DNA of 64,000 bases from JADFXI01 sp963830245 (GTDB taxonomy: Bacteria; Nitrospirota; Thermodesulfovibrionia; Thermodesulfovibrionales; Dissulfurispiraceae): the NCBI GenBank assembly GCA_963830245.1, contig CAWHNC010000078.1, forward strand, positions 1-64,000, written 5' to 3'. Below the pieces are notes generated by a model. That model made no database searches. It saw only the letters and a program-made list of their open reading frames with translations, and had not been told where the DNA came from. Shown here piece after piece: positions 1 to 7,503 of this stretch; positions within the stretch are counted from its first letter, which is position 1; each line of letters starts with the position of its first letter. A program made the translations under genes and the position numbers.

Positions 1-144
1 GCCGATCCCGAATTAAAGAGGGTCCGCGAGGCAATAAGAGATGCGTGGGGGCCTGCTTTACATCCAGTGATGGAAAAATTAGGATTAATGGAAAACAAGA
101 AGGGAAAGGCGACATTGAATGGGACAAAGAAAAAGAGGATATAA
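1..144 (+). CDS. C-terminal end of an unidentified protein (cut by window edge)
   Basis: An open frame runs in from the left edge and stops with TAA at 142-144, giving 47 residues. The tail is lysine-rich and ends KKKRI. No family is recognisable from this piece. Its end overlaps the next small frame (119-238) by 26 bases, an arrangement typical of translationally coupled genes. It could also be non-coding; only its uninterrupted frame from the edge supports it. Confidence 0.35.
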   Translation, partial: ADPELKRVREAIRDAWGPALHPVMEKLGLMENKKGKATLNGTKKKRI

Positions 145-238
145 GACCCCTCAAGGGCTTGCCAAGGCTATAGCAGGGTCATCAATTAATCGAGAACCAT
201 TGCAAGCACTAGCAAAAAATATTATTAATGGATTATAA
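119..238 (+). CDS. Small hypothetical protein, 39 aa
   Basis: ATG at 119 follows a purine-rich stretch (AGAAGGGAAAGG) that could act as ribosome binding site. The product is basic at the N-terminus (MGQRKRGYK) and ends NIINGL. It overlaps the preceding partial gene and ends 25 bases before the TIR-like gene, so it may belong to the same accessory operon. No family recognised; coding status rests only on spacing and a plausible Shine-Dalgarno. Confidence 0.3.
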   Translation: MGQRKRGYKTPQGLAKAIAGSSINREPLQALAKNIINGL

Positions 239-263
239 AAAAATAATAAACGGAGGTTAATAA

Positions 264-1157
264 ATGTTTGAAAAAAAGGCGGATAGTATCGCAGTAATTA
301 AATCAGACCCGGAAAATAACAAAGCGCTGGATCAATTTAGAAAAAACGAAACATGTTTTATCCGTAAGGACCACAAATGCGGTAAAATATATAACGCTTC
401 AAAGGCATGCTTTGTTGCATGCCCTACTGCTGATGATATTGAGCCGATTTTGTCGTTAATATCTGAGAAATTAGCTAAGGTTGGAGTGGAAACTATTATA
501 GCTGTCAAAGAACGTGCTTATGGTCAAGATATTTTTTGCACCAAAATATGTGGAAAGATAATAGAAGCCAAATTCTGTATAGTTATTTTGGATGATGCGA
601 TAGAAGATGGCAAAAATATTCCCAATCCTAACGTGTACTATGAATATGGCTTAATGACAGCTTCAAACAAATACATAATTCCCCTCCAAAAGAAAGATTT
701 ACAACTGGCCTTCAATATTCAAAGCTATGACACGATTAAATATAGCTTGAGAGATATTGCCGATGAATTAGATAAAGCTATAAAAAATGCTATAAGATCA
801 ATTGAAACACAAGTCAAAGCAGAGACAATGTCTTCAGTATCTGAAAAATTAATCTTAAGATGCTTTGAATTAGCAGGGTTTGAACTGAAAGATAATAAAT
901 GGTATTTACAAGACATACTTGAAGATACCGGCTTTATTGGATATGGATACCATAAGGATGGCATTAAGGTGAAACCTTTCTATGTGTATTTAGGGAAAAT
1001 CGACAATATTGATGACACACAGTCATATCTTGAAGACATAAACATTACTGTGCATCGAACAGAAAAGAAATATGTTAATGCAGAAAAAGAACTAAATTCA
1101 CTGAATCAACTATATACAGAACTTTCTAAGCAAACTAGTGTTATGTCCCATAAATAG
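264..1157 (+). pseudogene. TIR-like nucleotide-binding protein, 5' part, interrupted by IS630
   Basis: A strong ribosome site (CGGAGG, 7 nt upstream) precedes ATG 264. The open frame gives 297 residues, but only the first 291 codons are native: the frame enters the insertion sequence at the TA of 1136-1137 and picks up the tail SVMSHK. Residues about 45-160 look like a TIR-like/deoxyribosyltransferase-like alpha-beta domain: a strand FVACPT, then AKFCIVIL, then NPNVYYEYG (121-129) with E127 at the position where related families carry the catalytic glutamate, then a strand KYIIPL. Families with an NPNVxYExG signature are often NAD-degrading or nucleotide-sensing effectors of phage defence; that function is inferred here. 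Removing the element and one TA joins this frame to 2273-2548, restoring 382 codons. The truncated protein might still be made. Confidence 0.75.
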
Positions 1158-2271
1158 CTTTACATAATAGGTCGAGGTATGGTATCCTTTCTACATGAGG
1201 ATAACCAAGCCGATACCATACACAGAAGAAGAACGGAAAAAGGTTGTGCGACTTACTTGTAGTCGGAATACCGCACAGAAAGTAGTCTTACGGGCAAAGA
1301 TAGTGCTGAACAAGATGGAAGGGCTTAAACAGGAAGATATAGCTGAACAATTGGGGACATCAAGGGTATCAGTTGGCCTATGGGTAAAAAGATATCAGGA
1401 AGGAGGTTTAGGGGCGCTGCTGAAAGACGCTCCTCGTTCGGGCCGGATTCCAAAGTTGTCAGAAGACAAAGAGAAGGCTATTGTGGAAGCAACGCTTCAT
1501 ACCGTACCCTCTGCCTCTACACATTGGAGCGTCAGAACAATGGCGGACAACCAACAGGTATCACGAATGGCGGTACAGAGGATATGGAAGAAATACAATT
1601 TGAAGCCGCATCTGGTGAAGACATTTAAAATCAGCAACGATTTGCATTTTGTTGAGAAGGTAAAAGACATTGTGGGGTTATATCTAAATCCGCCGGAAAA
1701 AGCTTTAGTGCTCAGCGTCGATGAAAAGAGCCAGATACAGGCACTGGATAGAACGCAACCAGGATTGCCGATAAAAAAAGGCCATGCCGGGACGATGACG
1801 CATGACTATAAGCGACATGGGACAACGACATTGTTTGCTGCCTTAAATCTTATTGATGGAAAGGTCATCAGTGCTTGTATGCAAAAGCATCGGCAGGAAG
1901 AGTTTTTAAAATTTCTCAGGAAAATCGATCACGAAACACCGTCGCATCTCGATCTGCACTTGATCGCAGATAACTATGGAGCGCATAAGACGGCAAGAGT
2001 ACAGAGGTGGTTGAAAAAACACCCACGGTTTACGATGCATTTTACTCCAACGTCATCGTCTTGGCTGAATATGGTGGAGAGATTTTTCAGTGAATTGACA
2101 ACAAAGAGAGTGAGGCGCGGGATTTTTACAAGTGTAAAACAATTGGAAAAAGCTATCAGAGATTTTATAGAGACACATAATGAGAACCCTAAGATATTTA
2201 CTTGGACCAAGGACGCAGATACTATTCTTGCCAAGGTTGCTAAATGTAAAGAACTGTTAGGGACAGGACAC
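1138..2271 (+). mobile_element. IS630-family insertion sequence (1134 bp)
   Basis: The left end GTGTTATGTCCC (1138-1149) is an inverted match to the right end, which read inward from 2271 is GTGTCCTGTCCC. A further block, CTTTACAT, matches at the same offset (21-28 bp) from both ends. The ends are flanked by TA at 1136-1137 and 2272-2273, the duplicated TA target expected of IS630/Tc1-type elements. The single gene inside is a DDE transposase whose stop codon TAG (2272-2274) is completed by the target TA and the host G. The insertion lies inside the TIR-like gene. Confidence 0.88.
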
Positions 2272-2274
2272 TAG
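1195..2274 (+). CDS. IS630-family transposase
   Basis: 359-residue transposase that cuts and rejoins the element's ends at TA dinucleotides. A helix-turn-helix region covers about residues 45-67 (QEDIAEQLGTSRVSVGLWVK), followed by a second DNA-binding segment. The catalytic DDE domain shows D176 in LSVDEKS, D259 in LIADNYGAH and E295 in SWLNMVERFF, the usual IS630 pattern. The length is normal for a single-frame IS630 enzyme and no stops or frameshifts are seen, so it may be active. It is transcribed in the same direction as the gene it interrupts. Confidence 0.93.
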   Translation: MRITKPIPYTEEERKKVVRLTCSRNTAQKVVLRAKIVLNKMEGLKQEDIAEQLGTSRVSVGLWVKRYQEGGLGALLKDAPRSGRIPKLSEDKEKAIVEATLHTVPSASTHWSVRTMADNQQVSRMAVQRIWKKYNLKPHLVKTFKISNDLHFVEKVKDIVGLYLNPPEKALVLSVDEKSQIQALDRTQPGLPIKKGHAGTMTHDYKRHGTTTLFAALNLIDGKVISACMQKHRQEEFLKFLRKIDHETPSHLDLHLIADNYGAHKTARVQRWLKKHPRFTMHFTPTSSSWLNMVERFFSELTTKRVRRGIFTSVKQLEKAIRDFIETHNENPKIFTWTKDADTILAKVAKCKELLGTGH

Positions 2275-2548
2275 AAATAAATTTGAATCGAGCGCTAACG
2301 TTACGGTTGACTATTCCTCTCAACTTGAGAAACTGAGCAAAGATCGTAACGCATGGGCAGAAATAATGGAGAGAATGGGACAAATTTATTTTGCATTTAT
2401 AATTAGTCCACAAGTTGATAAAAGGGAGTTTATTAAACAGGCAGAATTTGCTATTTCGAAATATCCACGATTTAAGATTGCCTGTGATGAGAACAAAGAG
2501 ATAATGTTCGGAGAGCTCAATTTGAAATTATCACTTTTAGGAGCATGA
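2273..2548 (+). pseudogene. 3' part of the TIR-like gene, displaced by IS630
   Basis: Immediately after the element's right end the frame is open for 91 codons and then stops with TGA at 2546-2548. It is in register with the 5' part if the element and one TA copy are removed: codon 291 (ACT, ending at 1136) continues with AGA (2273-2275). The restored C-terminus contains SSQLEKLSKDRNAW and FAFIISPQVDK. Alone it has no good start; the ATG at 2366 lies inside the domain and has no clear ribosome site, so this piece is probably untranslated. Confidence 0.7.
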
Positions 2549-2942
2549 AGAATGTCATCTAAAGGAGGGCGGTCGGATTACAAAAATATCATCTCGGAGG
2601 AAAAACCAGTAACATATTATATGATTTTTTAGCCGCCAGTTTTGTTTTACGAGATGCCTATATAAATACCCCCTTTTCATAAATATTTGATAGGGATTTT
2701 CAGAAGCAATCTTGTAAACTGACTATATAATAGCTTCAACTGTTAGAAATGAAGTGAATGAAAAGATACATTAAAATAATGGCAAGAACAAGCGATTGCG
2801 TGGAGGTTAAAATTCTAGACAACGATAGAAAGCAAAGAGATATATATGCATTTTATAGTGAATTCGTAATCAGCAGGTCGACGGTTCGAGTCCGTTTCCC
2901 GGCTTTCTTTTTTTCAGAGGACACTTAGGTAGGGAAAGTAAT
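2549..2942. other. Gene-poor stretch between split gene and HicB-like gene
   Basis: About 390 AT-rich bases without a convincing gene. A 26-codon frame at 2552-2632 starts MSSKGGRSDYKN, with AAGGAGG just inside it; it may be a degraded gene start. The only recognised content is the tRNA-Thr 3' fragment at 2857-2912. Confidence 0.5.
2857..2912 (+). repeat. tRNA-Thr 3'-half fragment, copy 1 (att-like repeat)
   Basis: A 56-bp segment identical to 5078-5133. It holds the anticodon loop side (TTCGTAATCA), variable region AGGTC, T-arm GACGGTTCGAGTCCGT and acceptor strand TTCCCGGCT of a tRNA-Thr with anticodon CGT, but no 5' half lies upstream. Such 3' tRNA fragments are left at attachment sites when elements integrate into tRNA genes. 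Confidence 0.75.
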
Positions 2943-3149
2943 GTGCATCGGTTCCTTATCATAATTGAAAAGGCTAAAAATAACTATTCGGCATATTCCC
3001 CGGATTTGCCGGGTTGCATTGCAACGGGGGCTACTCGTGGAGATACAGAAAAGAATATGTATGAAGCCCTTAAGATGCATTTAGAAGGTCTGGAAGATAA
3101 CTTGCCGATTCCGGAATCTGAATCTTTTGCGGAATATGTGGCGGTGTGA
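2943..3149 (+). CDS. HicB-like antitoxin family protein
   Basis: 68 residues, the usual length for the HicB-like antitoxin domain. The central signature AYSPDLPGCIATGATRGDTE and the end PIPESESFAEYVAV are typical of stand-alone HicB-fold proteins. The start is GTG at 2943; the second copy has ATG at the same position, supporting this choice, with GGGAAAG upstream. No HicA toxin gene is adjacent, so this is an orphan antitoxin or small regulator. The gene directly follows the tRNA-Thr fragment, and both are repeated near 5.1-5.4 kb. Confidence 0.85.
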   Translation: MHRFLIIIEKAKNNYSAYSPDLPGCIATGATRGDTEKNMYEALKMHLEGLEDNLPIPESESFAEYVAV

Positions 3150-3179
3150 ACTGAAAGCTTTCATGACAACAAAGCCAGA

Positions 3180-3644
3180 ATGGGGAAAACAATTATTATG
3201 TTGAGAGAAAAATATATGCAGTTCGTGAAAAATAAAGGCCAACAAAAAAAATACAAGGTAGCAGTTTTTCTTGTTTCAAGCATTTTATGTTTTGTGTTGT
3301 ATTTAGGTATGACCGGACTGTTAATAGTTCAGAAATTGGAAATCTTTGACGTTGTTTCTCGTTATTCATTAGCTTTTCCTGTTTTGATTTTTTTTGGAAT
3401 AAGTTATCTATTGTACCACCGAGAAAAAATGTCGGAATCAGGGTTCATTAATAATGAGCTAATTATTGACTTTCAACTTAAAATAACCGTTGTTAATTTG
3501 TTTGTTGCCCTTGGAGTTTTGGTAGTTACTTATCTAATTTTTGCATCTCAATGGGAAGCTTCAAATCGCTCGCAACGAGAAATAGTCAGTACACTGCAGA
3601 AGCAAGTTGAGTTGTTAAATGCAATTAACGATAAACAGAAGTGA
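3180..3644 (+). CDS. Small membrane protein with C-terminal coiled coil, unknown function
   Basis: 154 residues. Hydrophobic segments lie at about 25-48, 58-77 and 98-120. They are followed by a polar tail (SNRSQREIVSTLQKQVELLN) with coiled-coil character. No family recognised. It shares overall design, though little obvious sequence, with the product of 4468-4971; the two flank the nucleotidyltransferase/HEPN pair between the tRNA repeats. ATG 3180 has no strong ribosome site; ATG 3201 is an alternative. Confidence 0.6.
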   Translation: MGKTIIMLREKYMQFVKNKGQQKKYKVAVFLVSSILCFVLYLGMTGLLIVQKLEIFDVVSRYSLAFPVLIFFGISYLLYHREKMSESGFINNELIIDFQLKITVVNLFVALGVLVVTYLIFASQWEASNRSQREIVSTLQKQVELLNAINDKQK

Positions 3645-3681
3645 CCAGCGGCATAAAAAATATGACAAACCGGAGGCAGAA

Positions 3682-4002
3682 ATGAACACGATTGAAAGAA
3701 TAGCTCTCGATAAATTTAAATCGTTGCTTCAAGATCGCGTTGGCTTATATAAGCTGATTTTATTCGGATCAAGAGCCAGAGGCGATGCCGGCCTTTACTC
3801 TGACATGGATGTGTTGGTCATTCTGGATGACGCTTCCGGTGAGCGGGACTTCGATTATGTCAGTGATTGCGCATGGGAGGCAGGTTTTGAATATGGTATT
3901 GTCATAGTGCCGGTCGTATTCACCAGAAATGAATGGGAAAACAGTCCTGAAAGGTATTCTCTGCTTGCCAGGGCTATCGAAACAGAAGGAGTGCTCCTAT
4001 GA
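3682..4002 (+). CDS. MNT-type nucleotidyltransferase (MntA-like antitoxin candidate)
   Basis: 106 residues from ATG 3682, preceded by CCGGAGG 7 nt upstream; an upstream in-frame start at 3619 overlaps the preceding gene and is unlikely. The minimal nucleotidyltransferase signature is complete: GSRARGD at 29-35 and the metal-binding pair D41/D43 in SDMDVLV. Proteins of this type pair with HEPN toxins; in characterised MntA/HepT pairs the nucleotidyltransferase modifies the HEPN RNase with AMP. The following HEPN gene overlaps it by ATGA, indicating coupling. The pairing is seen; the toxin-antitoxin role is inferred. Confidence 0.85.
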   Translation: MNTIERIALDKFKSLLQDRVGLYKLILFGSRARGDAGLYSDMDVLVILDDASGERDFDYVSDCAWEAGFEYGIVIVPVVFTRNEWENSPERYSLLARAIETEGVLL

Positions 4003-4397
4003 AGAATGAAGATGTCGCAACTCTTATCAAATACCGTCTGGACCAGGCGCAAGAAGCGCTTGATGACGCGAAATACCTTCTGGACGGAAAGAGGAGCCCT
4101 CAGAGCATAGTGAACAGGGCCTATTACGCCATGTTCTATGCCGCCCTTGCCCTTTTGCAGAAAAGCGACAAGGTGCCGTCAAAACATACAGGCGTTATCA
4201 GTCTCTTCGATACCGAGTTTGCGCTCAAGGGAATTTTCCCAAAAGAACTGTCCAAAGATTTTCATAAGGCATTTGAGTTACGTCAGGTATCTGATTATCA
4301 AACCTTCAGACCCATTTCGCCTGAGAAAGTGGAAGAAGTATTAAATAATGCCGTCCGATTTGTTGAGGCTGTAAAATCTCATCTGGCGGCGCATTGA
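3999..4397 (+). CDS. HEPN domain protein (toxin-like partner of the nucleotidyltransferase)
   Basis: 132 residues with the HEPN signature VNRAYYAMFYAALALL at about 38-53, the UPF0332 type. HEPN toxins normally act as RNases through an Rx4-6H motif. The candidate positions here are R40 followed by Y47 and R95 followed by Y100 (RQVSDY), so no classical Rx4-6H histidine is apparent. The protein may be catalytically altered, or this subfamily may use another residue. It overlaps the nucleotidyltransferase gene by four bases. Confidence 0.82.
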   Translation: MKNEDVATLIKYRLDQAQEALDDAKYLLDGKRSPQSIVNRAYYAMFYAALALLQKSDKVPSKHTGVISLFDTEFALKGIFPKELSKDFHKAFELRQVSDYQTFRPISPEKVEEVLNNAVRFVEAVKSHLAAH

Positions 4398-4467
4398 AGG
4401 GGCAATAGTTCAGCTTTAAATTATCGAGGTTAGAAATTTAAATAAAGAATCACACAGGACATTACAA

Positions 4468-4971
4468 ATGCTGGCAGCGTGGAGGGTCAAATTGATATCC
4501 TTGGAACAGATAGACAAATATGTCGGTACACATCATATAAAGATAAAAGCGTTTGCCTTTGTTATTGCTGTTATTTTTTTATTGCTGACGCTTAAATTTA
4601 TGAATCAAGAAAATCTATTGCAGTCTATCGGTTTTACTGAAATTATAATGGTGGCCTTCGTTCTATTATTGTATATCGTAAATCTGGCACATCTCAAATG
4701 TAAGTATGTATACGAAGAAACCCGCCTGGACAAGAAAAGAGAGCGGGAGTTCGATATCGATAAAAATATGCTTTTAATTTATCCTCTCTTTGTTACAGTA
4801 ACAGTTTCATTATTTGCGATGCTGATTGTTGTATCAGAAGCAAGAGATAAATCGAGGCCTGATAATTCAGCATATCAGTTTCAAGAGATTCATAAAGACA
4901 TTAGCTACCTGGAAAAGCAGATTCAACAAATAGAAAAAGAGAAGGCACGTAAAAGTTTAACTTCAAAATGA
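4468..4971 (+). CDS. Small membrane protein with C-terminal coiled coil, unknown function
   Basis: 167 residues from ATG 4468. A TTG at 4492 follows a better ribosome site (TGGAGGG) and may be the true start. Three hydrophobic segments lie at about 30-45, 57-73 and 103-122; the end (YLEKQIQQIEKEKARK) is charged and coiled-coil-like. The plan is similar to 3180-3644: three membrane helices then a helical tail. No family recognised. Its position beside the MNT/HEPN pair suggests accessory cargo. Confidence 0.55.
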   Translation: MLAAWRVKLISLEQIDKYVGTHHIKIKAFAFVIAVIFLLLTLKFMNQENLLQSIGFTEIIMVAFVLLLYIVNLAHLKCKYVYEETRLDKKREREFDIDKNMLLIYPLFVTVTVSLFAMLIVVSEARDKSRPDNSAYQFQEIHKDISYLEKQIQQIEKEKARKSLTSK

Positions 4972-5077
4972 ACGCGGTTTGAAAATAATAGGAATTATGA
5001 ATGTCAAAATGAATAGATTGACAGTGCTGCGAGGGTGGAAACATTATAATAAACATGAATTTCTGATGTATTCCTCC

Positions 5078-5133
5078 AGTGAATTCGTAATCAGCAGGTC
5101 GACGGTTCGAGTCCGTTTCCCGGCTTTCTTTTT
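5078..5133 (+). repeat. tRNA-Thr 3'-half fragment, copy 2
   Basis: Identical to 2857-2912 over 56 bp and lacking the 5' half of the tRNA. Like the first copy it is followed by a HicB-like gene, after a short divergent spacer. The two copies are 2221 bp apart in direct orientation and bracket the membrane protein/MNT/HEPN cassette. Confidence 0.75.
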
Positions 5134-5172
5134 ACTCGTATTGACGGTAATCTTGGATTTAGGGAAAGTAAT

Positions 5173-5420
5173 ATGCATCGGTTCCTGATTGTAATTGAAA
5201 AAGCTGAAAATAATTACTCTGCATATTCGCCGGACTTGCCGGGATGCATTGCAACCGGGGCTACTCGTGAAGATACAGAAAAGAATATGTATGAAGCTAT
5301 CAAAATGCATTGGAAGGTCTGATCGAAGATAACTTGCCGATTCCGGAATCTGAATCTTTTGCGGAATATATAGAGGCATGGCATGAGCACTGCGGTGAAA
5401 CTGCAAGAAGTAAGAATTAA
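5173..5420 (+). pseudogene. HicB-like antitoxin gene, frameshifted second copy
   Basis: ATG at 5173 begins a protein almost identical to the 2943-3149 product. A one-base loss near 5311 (ATGCATTGG instead of ATGCATTTAG) shifts the frame, and translation stops at 5322 after 49 residues. In the other frame the homology resumes (EDNLPIPESESFAEY) and runs on to a stop at 5418-5420. The gene is therefore inactivated and overlaps the start of the DUF2442 gene. Confidence 0.8.
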
Positions 5421-5667
5421 GAAAGTTATCGTCACCGAGGATACAATTACAGCGCATCTCGTTGATGGACGTGTCATCAGTGTTCCACTTGCGTGGTCAT
5501 GGAGATTGTCTGATGGAACACCAAAACAGCGAGCAAATTACAAAATCATAGGTGATGGCCACGGCGTACACTGGCCTGATATAGATGAAGATATTAGTGC
5601 TGAAGGTATGCTTTATGGAGTTCCTGCTCCTCGACCTATAAAACATAAATCAAGGAAAAAACTATAA
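5383..5667 (+). CDS. DUF2442 domain protein
   Basis: 94 residues. The signature VIVTEDTITAHLVDGRVISV followed by LAWSWRL, RANYKIIGDGHGVHWP and DIDEDISAEGML is the DUF2442 pattern. The family's function is unknown; members often sit beside DUF4160 or other toxin-antitoxin-like genes. ATG 5383 lies inside the dead end of the second HicB-like copy, with GAGG about 8 nt upstream. No DUF4160 partner is visible here. Confidence 0.85.
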   Translation: MSTAVKLQEVRIKKVIVTEDTITAHLVDGRVISVPLAWSWRLSDGTPKQRANYKIIGDGHGVHWPDIDEDISAEGMLYGVPAPRPIKHKSRKKL

Positions 5668-5786
5668 ATGTGTCCCCGGCTTGACCAAATTAAAACGTCT
5701 GCCCGCCCCCAATTGACGCAAGACCAACTCCCGCTTAAGATTAAGATTCGGGAAACAGCTTTAGGATAATTCTGTTACAATATTAC

Positions 5787-7379
5787 ATGTCTTTTTTCAG
5801 AAACATAAAAATAAGATACCTCTTTTTGCTCCTGCTTTTGCCCATAAATATTCTGACCTCGGTTATTTATACGACATATTTTTACAAGAACGATAAAACG
5901 CTTATTATAAAAGGCATTGACGATAAGCTTATTACCGCCGCTTACGGTTTTAAATTCTTTACGGACTCTTACCATGACAAAATTGCCGGCAGCGATTCCA
6001 TCTCCAGGGAGCAATATCTTGAGGTCATCAAAAAGCTCGGCGAGTTTTCCGATAATACAAGGATAGAGGCCGCTTATTCCATGATAGTAAGTGACGGTAA
6101 AATATTCTTTACAAGTGACTCTGCAACTTCCGCCACCGATGATGCTAAAGCGGCTGTTCCGGTGCAATTTTACGAGCAATACAAAGACGCCAGCAAGGGA
6201 CTGTTGGCGGCTGTGGAAGATAATAAAATGCATTTTGACGCGTACTCCGATAAGTGGGGCGACCATCGCTCGATTTTCCTTCCCACAACCTCGCTCACAG
6301 GTAATCATTACATTATCGGAATTGACGTTACTCTCAGCTCAGTTGAAAAGAGATTAAATAAGGCCCTTTTTGATTCAATTCTTATAGGTTTGGCTGTCTT
6401 TGCCTTCGGAGCTGTTCTTATTTTTATTTTTGCATGGGGTATTTCAAAAAATTTTAATATCATTTCCTCCTCTTTCAAAGACGTTGCCAATGGCAATTTT
6501 GACATAGTCCTTCCCCCTGTCTGGGTCGGGCAGGAGGTAGCAGCCCTTACCGAGTCCTTTGAGTCTATGCAAATTTCGCTTAAAGACTATATTAAAAGAC
6601 TGACTGAAACTGTAAAAGAACGGCAACGTGTAGAGAGCGATCTGAATATTGCCCATGATATTCAAATGGGAATTTTACCTAAAATTTTTCCGCCGTTTCC
6701 CGATAGGGTCGACGAGTTTGACATCTTTGCCGTTATTGAGCCGGCCAAAGAGGTGGGCGGAGATCTGTATGATTTCTTCTTTATTGATGAAGACATGGTT
6801 TTCTTTGCCATCGGAGATGTTTCCGGTAAAGGCGTGGCAGGCTCACTTTTTATGGCGATTACCAAGACAATTGTGAAATCGTCGGCTGCCGCAGGGCGTA
6901 CTCCCGGGGAAATACTTACAAAGGTAAACCGCGACCTTTCAGCAGATAACGATGCCGGAATGTTTGTTACCTTTTTTGCCTGTATTTTAAACATCCGGAC
7001 CGGTGAGCTGCGGTACACGAACTGCGGTCACAACCCCCCGGTTATTATCGATGAAAATGGCAATTCGTCCTTTTTCCCGTTTTCGGACAGTATTCCTTTA
7101 GGGGTACAGGATGATTTTATTTTTTCTACCGATAATATATATATGAAATCCGGGAGTATGGTTTTTTTATATACAGATGGGGTCACCGAGGCTGAAAACA
7201 CTAATAAAGATATGTATGAATCAGACAGACTGATAGCTAAACTGAACGAAAATAAATCCGGAACGATGAAGGATATTATAAATGCAATAAAACAGGATGT
7301 TTTTGATTTTTCAGAGGGCGCCGAACAATTTGACGATATTACCATGTTGGCTGTCAGATTTTTCGGGGAAAAAACATAA
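5787..7379 (+). CDS. Membrane PP2C-type (SpoIIE/RsbU) serine phosphatase with HAMP
   Basis: 530 residues. TM helix at about 10-30, extracytoplasmic Cache-like sensor region about 31-190, second TM about 195-218, HAMP about 219-275, then a PP2C/SpoIIE catalytic domain about 290-525. The phosphatase metal motifs are visible: EVGGDLYDFF, GDVSGKGVAGSLFM, GHNPPVI and DDITMLAVR. Such enzymes usually dephosphorylate an STAS anti-sigma antagonist to control a partner-switching cascade. The local STAS proteins belong to the distant chemotaxis array, so a link is only possible. It appears monocistronic; a TACAAT hexamer sits very close to the start. Confidence 0.9.
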   Translation: MSFFRNIKIRYLFLLLLLPINILTSVIYTTYFYKNDKTLIIKGIDDKLITAAYGFKFFTDSYHDKIAGSDSISREQYLEVIKKLGEFSDNTRIEAAYSMIVSDGKIFFTSDSATSATDDAKAAVPVQFYEQYKDASKGLLAAVEDNKMHFDAYSDKWGDHRSIFLPTTSLTGNHYIIGIDVTLSSVEKRLNKALFDSILIGLAVFAFGAVLIFIFAWGISKNFNIISSSFKDVANGNFDIVLPPVWVGQEVAALTESFESMQISLKDYIKRLTETVKERQRVESDLNIAHDIQMGILPKIFPPFPDRVDEFDIFAVIEPAKEVGGDLYDFFFIDEDMVFFAIGDVSGKGVAGSLFMAITKTIVKSSAAAGRTPGEILTKVNRDLSADNDAGMFVTFFACILNIRTGELRYTNCGHNPPVIIDENGNSSFFPFSDSIPLGVQDDFIFSTDNIYMKSGSMVFLYTDGVTEAENTNKDMYESDRLIAKLNENKSGTMKDIINAIKQDVFDFSEGAEQFDDITMLAVRFFGEKT

Positions 7380-7503
7380 TAATCAGAACCTATCTCAAAA
7401 TTAAACGCAACTGAAATAACATTAACATGGAGTGAGAAAATGTCCGCCGAGTATAGTATATTGTTATGCCTCACCCTCTAAACAACTCAACTAAGGAGTA
7501 TCG

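Noticed and set aside
2857..2912. Possible functional tRNA-Thr gene
   Set aside because: Only the 3' half is present; no D-arm or 5' acceptor strand occurs upstream in either copy, and the end lacks an encoded CCA.
4979..5188. Open frame across the second tRNA fragment
   Set aside because: It reads through the tRNA tail, has no homology and no ribosome site; the DNA is better explained as repeat.
5775..6308. Antisense open frame of 177 codons over the PP2C gene
   Set aside because: No ribosome site or domain; the plus-strand frame encodes clear phosphatase motifs.
7440..7481. Short leader-type frame (13 codons) with GGAGTGAG upstream
   Set aside because: No regulatory codons, no attenuator structure visible and no link to the following gene; could be chance.
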